Shown piece after piece: positions 38,435-38,890 of a stretch of DNA of 38,890 nucleotides (the stretch's first letter is position 1; each line of letters begins with the position of its first letter). The position numbers and the translations under genes are program-made. This stretch comes from Chromatiaceae bacterium (GTDB lineage: Bacteria > Pseudomonadota > Gammaproteobacteria > Chromatiales > Chromatiaceae), in assembly GCA_026984455.1 (NCBI GenBank), contig JALSSC010000063.1:1-38890 (forward strand), read 5' to 3'. The notes beneath the pieces were generated by a model. The model searched no databases, was not told where the DNA came from, and worked only from the letters and a program-made list of their open reading frames with translations.

Positions 38435-38890
38435 GGAGGTCCTTCGGGCAACGGCTGTCGGTGGTCAATGGTACCGCGAAAGCAGGGCCAGTCCCACGCG
38501 GGTCTTCATCCCGGCCGGGTCATGCAGGACCTGGAGGAGATGCGCAGGCGCGCGAATGTCCCGCCGTTCGTGGGAACGGCTTCGGCCGCGATGAATGCCG
38601 CACCGAAGCCGGCCCATTCGACTTTGTCGCATTGGCTCCCCGTGCGGCCTGTAGGCCGGGAGGAGGGCAAATTAGGATGTTCCATACCGTGTGATTCCGG
38701 CGTCTCCCCATTTTTTCGGAAGAGATTCCTTAAGAGGTTGAAAATCAAGGGGGAGAAGGGCCAAGCCTTTTGCGCTGTACGTAAGTGATTGATCCGAGGG
38801 ATCGTGTGATGGGAGTGAAATTTCTTTTACCCCAAGCACGAACCAAGGATCAAAGGGTTACGCTGGGGGTAACGCGGATCGGGTCGAAAA
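38435..38890. other. Gene-free region upstream of tolB, AT-rich at its far end
   Basis: No recognisable protein is found. A short + strand frame (38468-38788, 106 codons) and several - strand frames show no family features. Small hairpins occur: CGGCC/GGCCG (38645-38658) and GATCC/GGATC (38791-38803). From about 38690 the composition becomes AT-rich and unlike the rest of the window. The tolB promoter should lie here, but no clear -35/-10 pair on the - strand convinced me. Confidence 0.45.

Noticed and set aside
38468..38788. 106-codon + strand frame at the right end
   Set aside because: There is no ribosome site, no recognisable motif and no composition support; other frames across it are also open.

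Overview
The window is high-GC chromosomal DNA from a gammaproteobacterium. The evidence is conserved gene order: ndk-rlmN-pilW-rodZ-hisS-yfgM-bamB-der, rpe-gph-trpE-trpG, prfB-lysS, and tolB-pal-cpoB-queE-queC-recQ. The GC-rich style and the mix of genes would suit a Chromatiales/Ectothiorhodospiraceae-like lineage, but that placement is inference. I see no phage, IS transposase, CRISPR array, rRNA gene or replication origin.

Region 1 (1-8996, mostly + strand) is an accessory surface-glycan region. It holds a methyltransferase, GtrA-like membrane proteins, a GT2 polyprenyl-phosphate glycosyltransferase, a GT39-like membrane glycosyltransferase, an AT-rich sulfotransferase, a deacetylase-like protein, a second GT2 enzyme, a TPR protein, a GT10 fucosyltransferase-like gene and a PAP2 phosphatase. 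Several are broken. The first GT2 gene has lost its middle, the GT39 gene is fused out of frame to a GtrA tail, and the GT10 gene carries a frameshift. The sulfotransferase looks recently acquired.

Region 2 (9222-14442, - strand) holds a small exported protein, the operon rpe-gph-trpE-trpG, and a YbhN-like membrane protein. trpD and trpC do not follow trpG. Region 3 (14443-14871) is a compact RNA zone: a tRNA-Arg(ACG) gene with a near-consensus promoter and a perfect hairpin terminator, next to three consecutive hairpins that may be a small RNA.

Region 4 (15182-25005, - strand) is a long, tightly packed housekeeping run: ndk, rlmN, pilW, rodZ, hisS, yfgM, bamB, der, then a repeat protein and a protoporphyrinogen-oxidase-like enzyme. 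It links nucleotide balance, tRNA/rRNA work, envelope assembly, cell shape and ribosome assembly. ispG, which usually lies between rodZ and hisS, is absent. Region 5 holds a ClC antiporter (- strand) diverging from a membrane-anchored lysine-repeat protein (+ strand), then prfB with its programmed +1 frameshift, lysS, a small LETM1-like membrane protein and a SPOR-domain protein.

Region 6 (32144-38434, - strand) is tolB-pal-cpoB-queE-queC-recQ, mostly with overlapping start and stop codons. It couples envelope integrity (Tol-Pal, CpoB) with queuosine precursor synthesis and RecQ helicase. tolQ, tolR and tolA are not directly upstream of tolB; instead there are about 456 bases with no recognisable gene, AT-rich at the far end. 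The clearest unexplained signals are the three-hairpin element beside the tRNA, the protein built from five IDTSGL-type repeats, the lysine-tail membrane protein, and the cluster of broken glycan genes.
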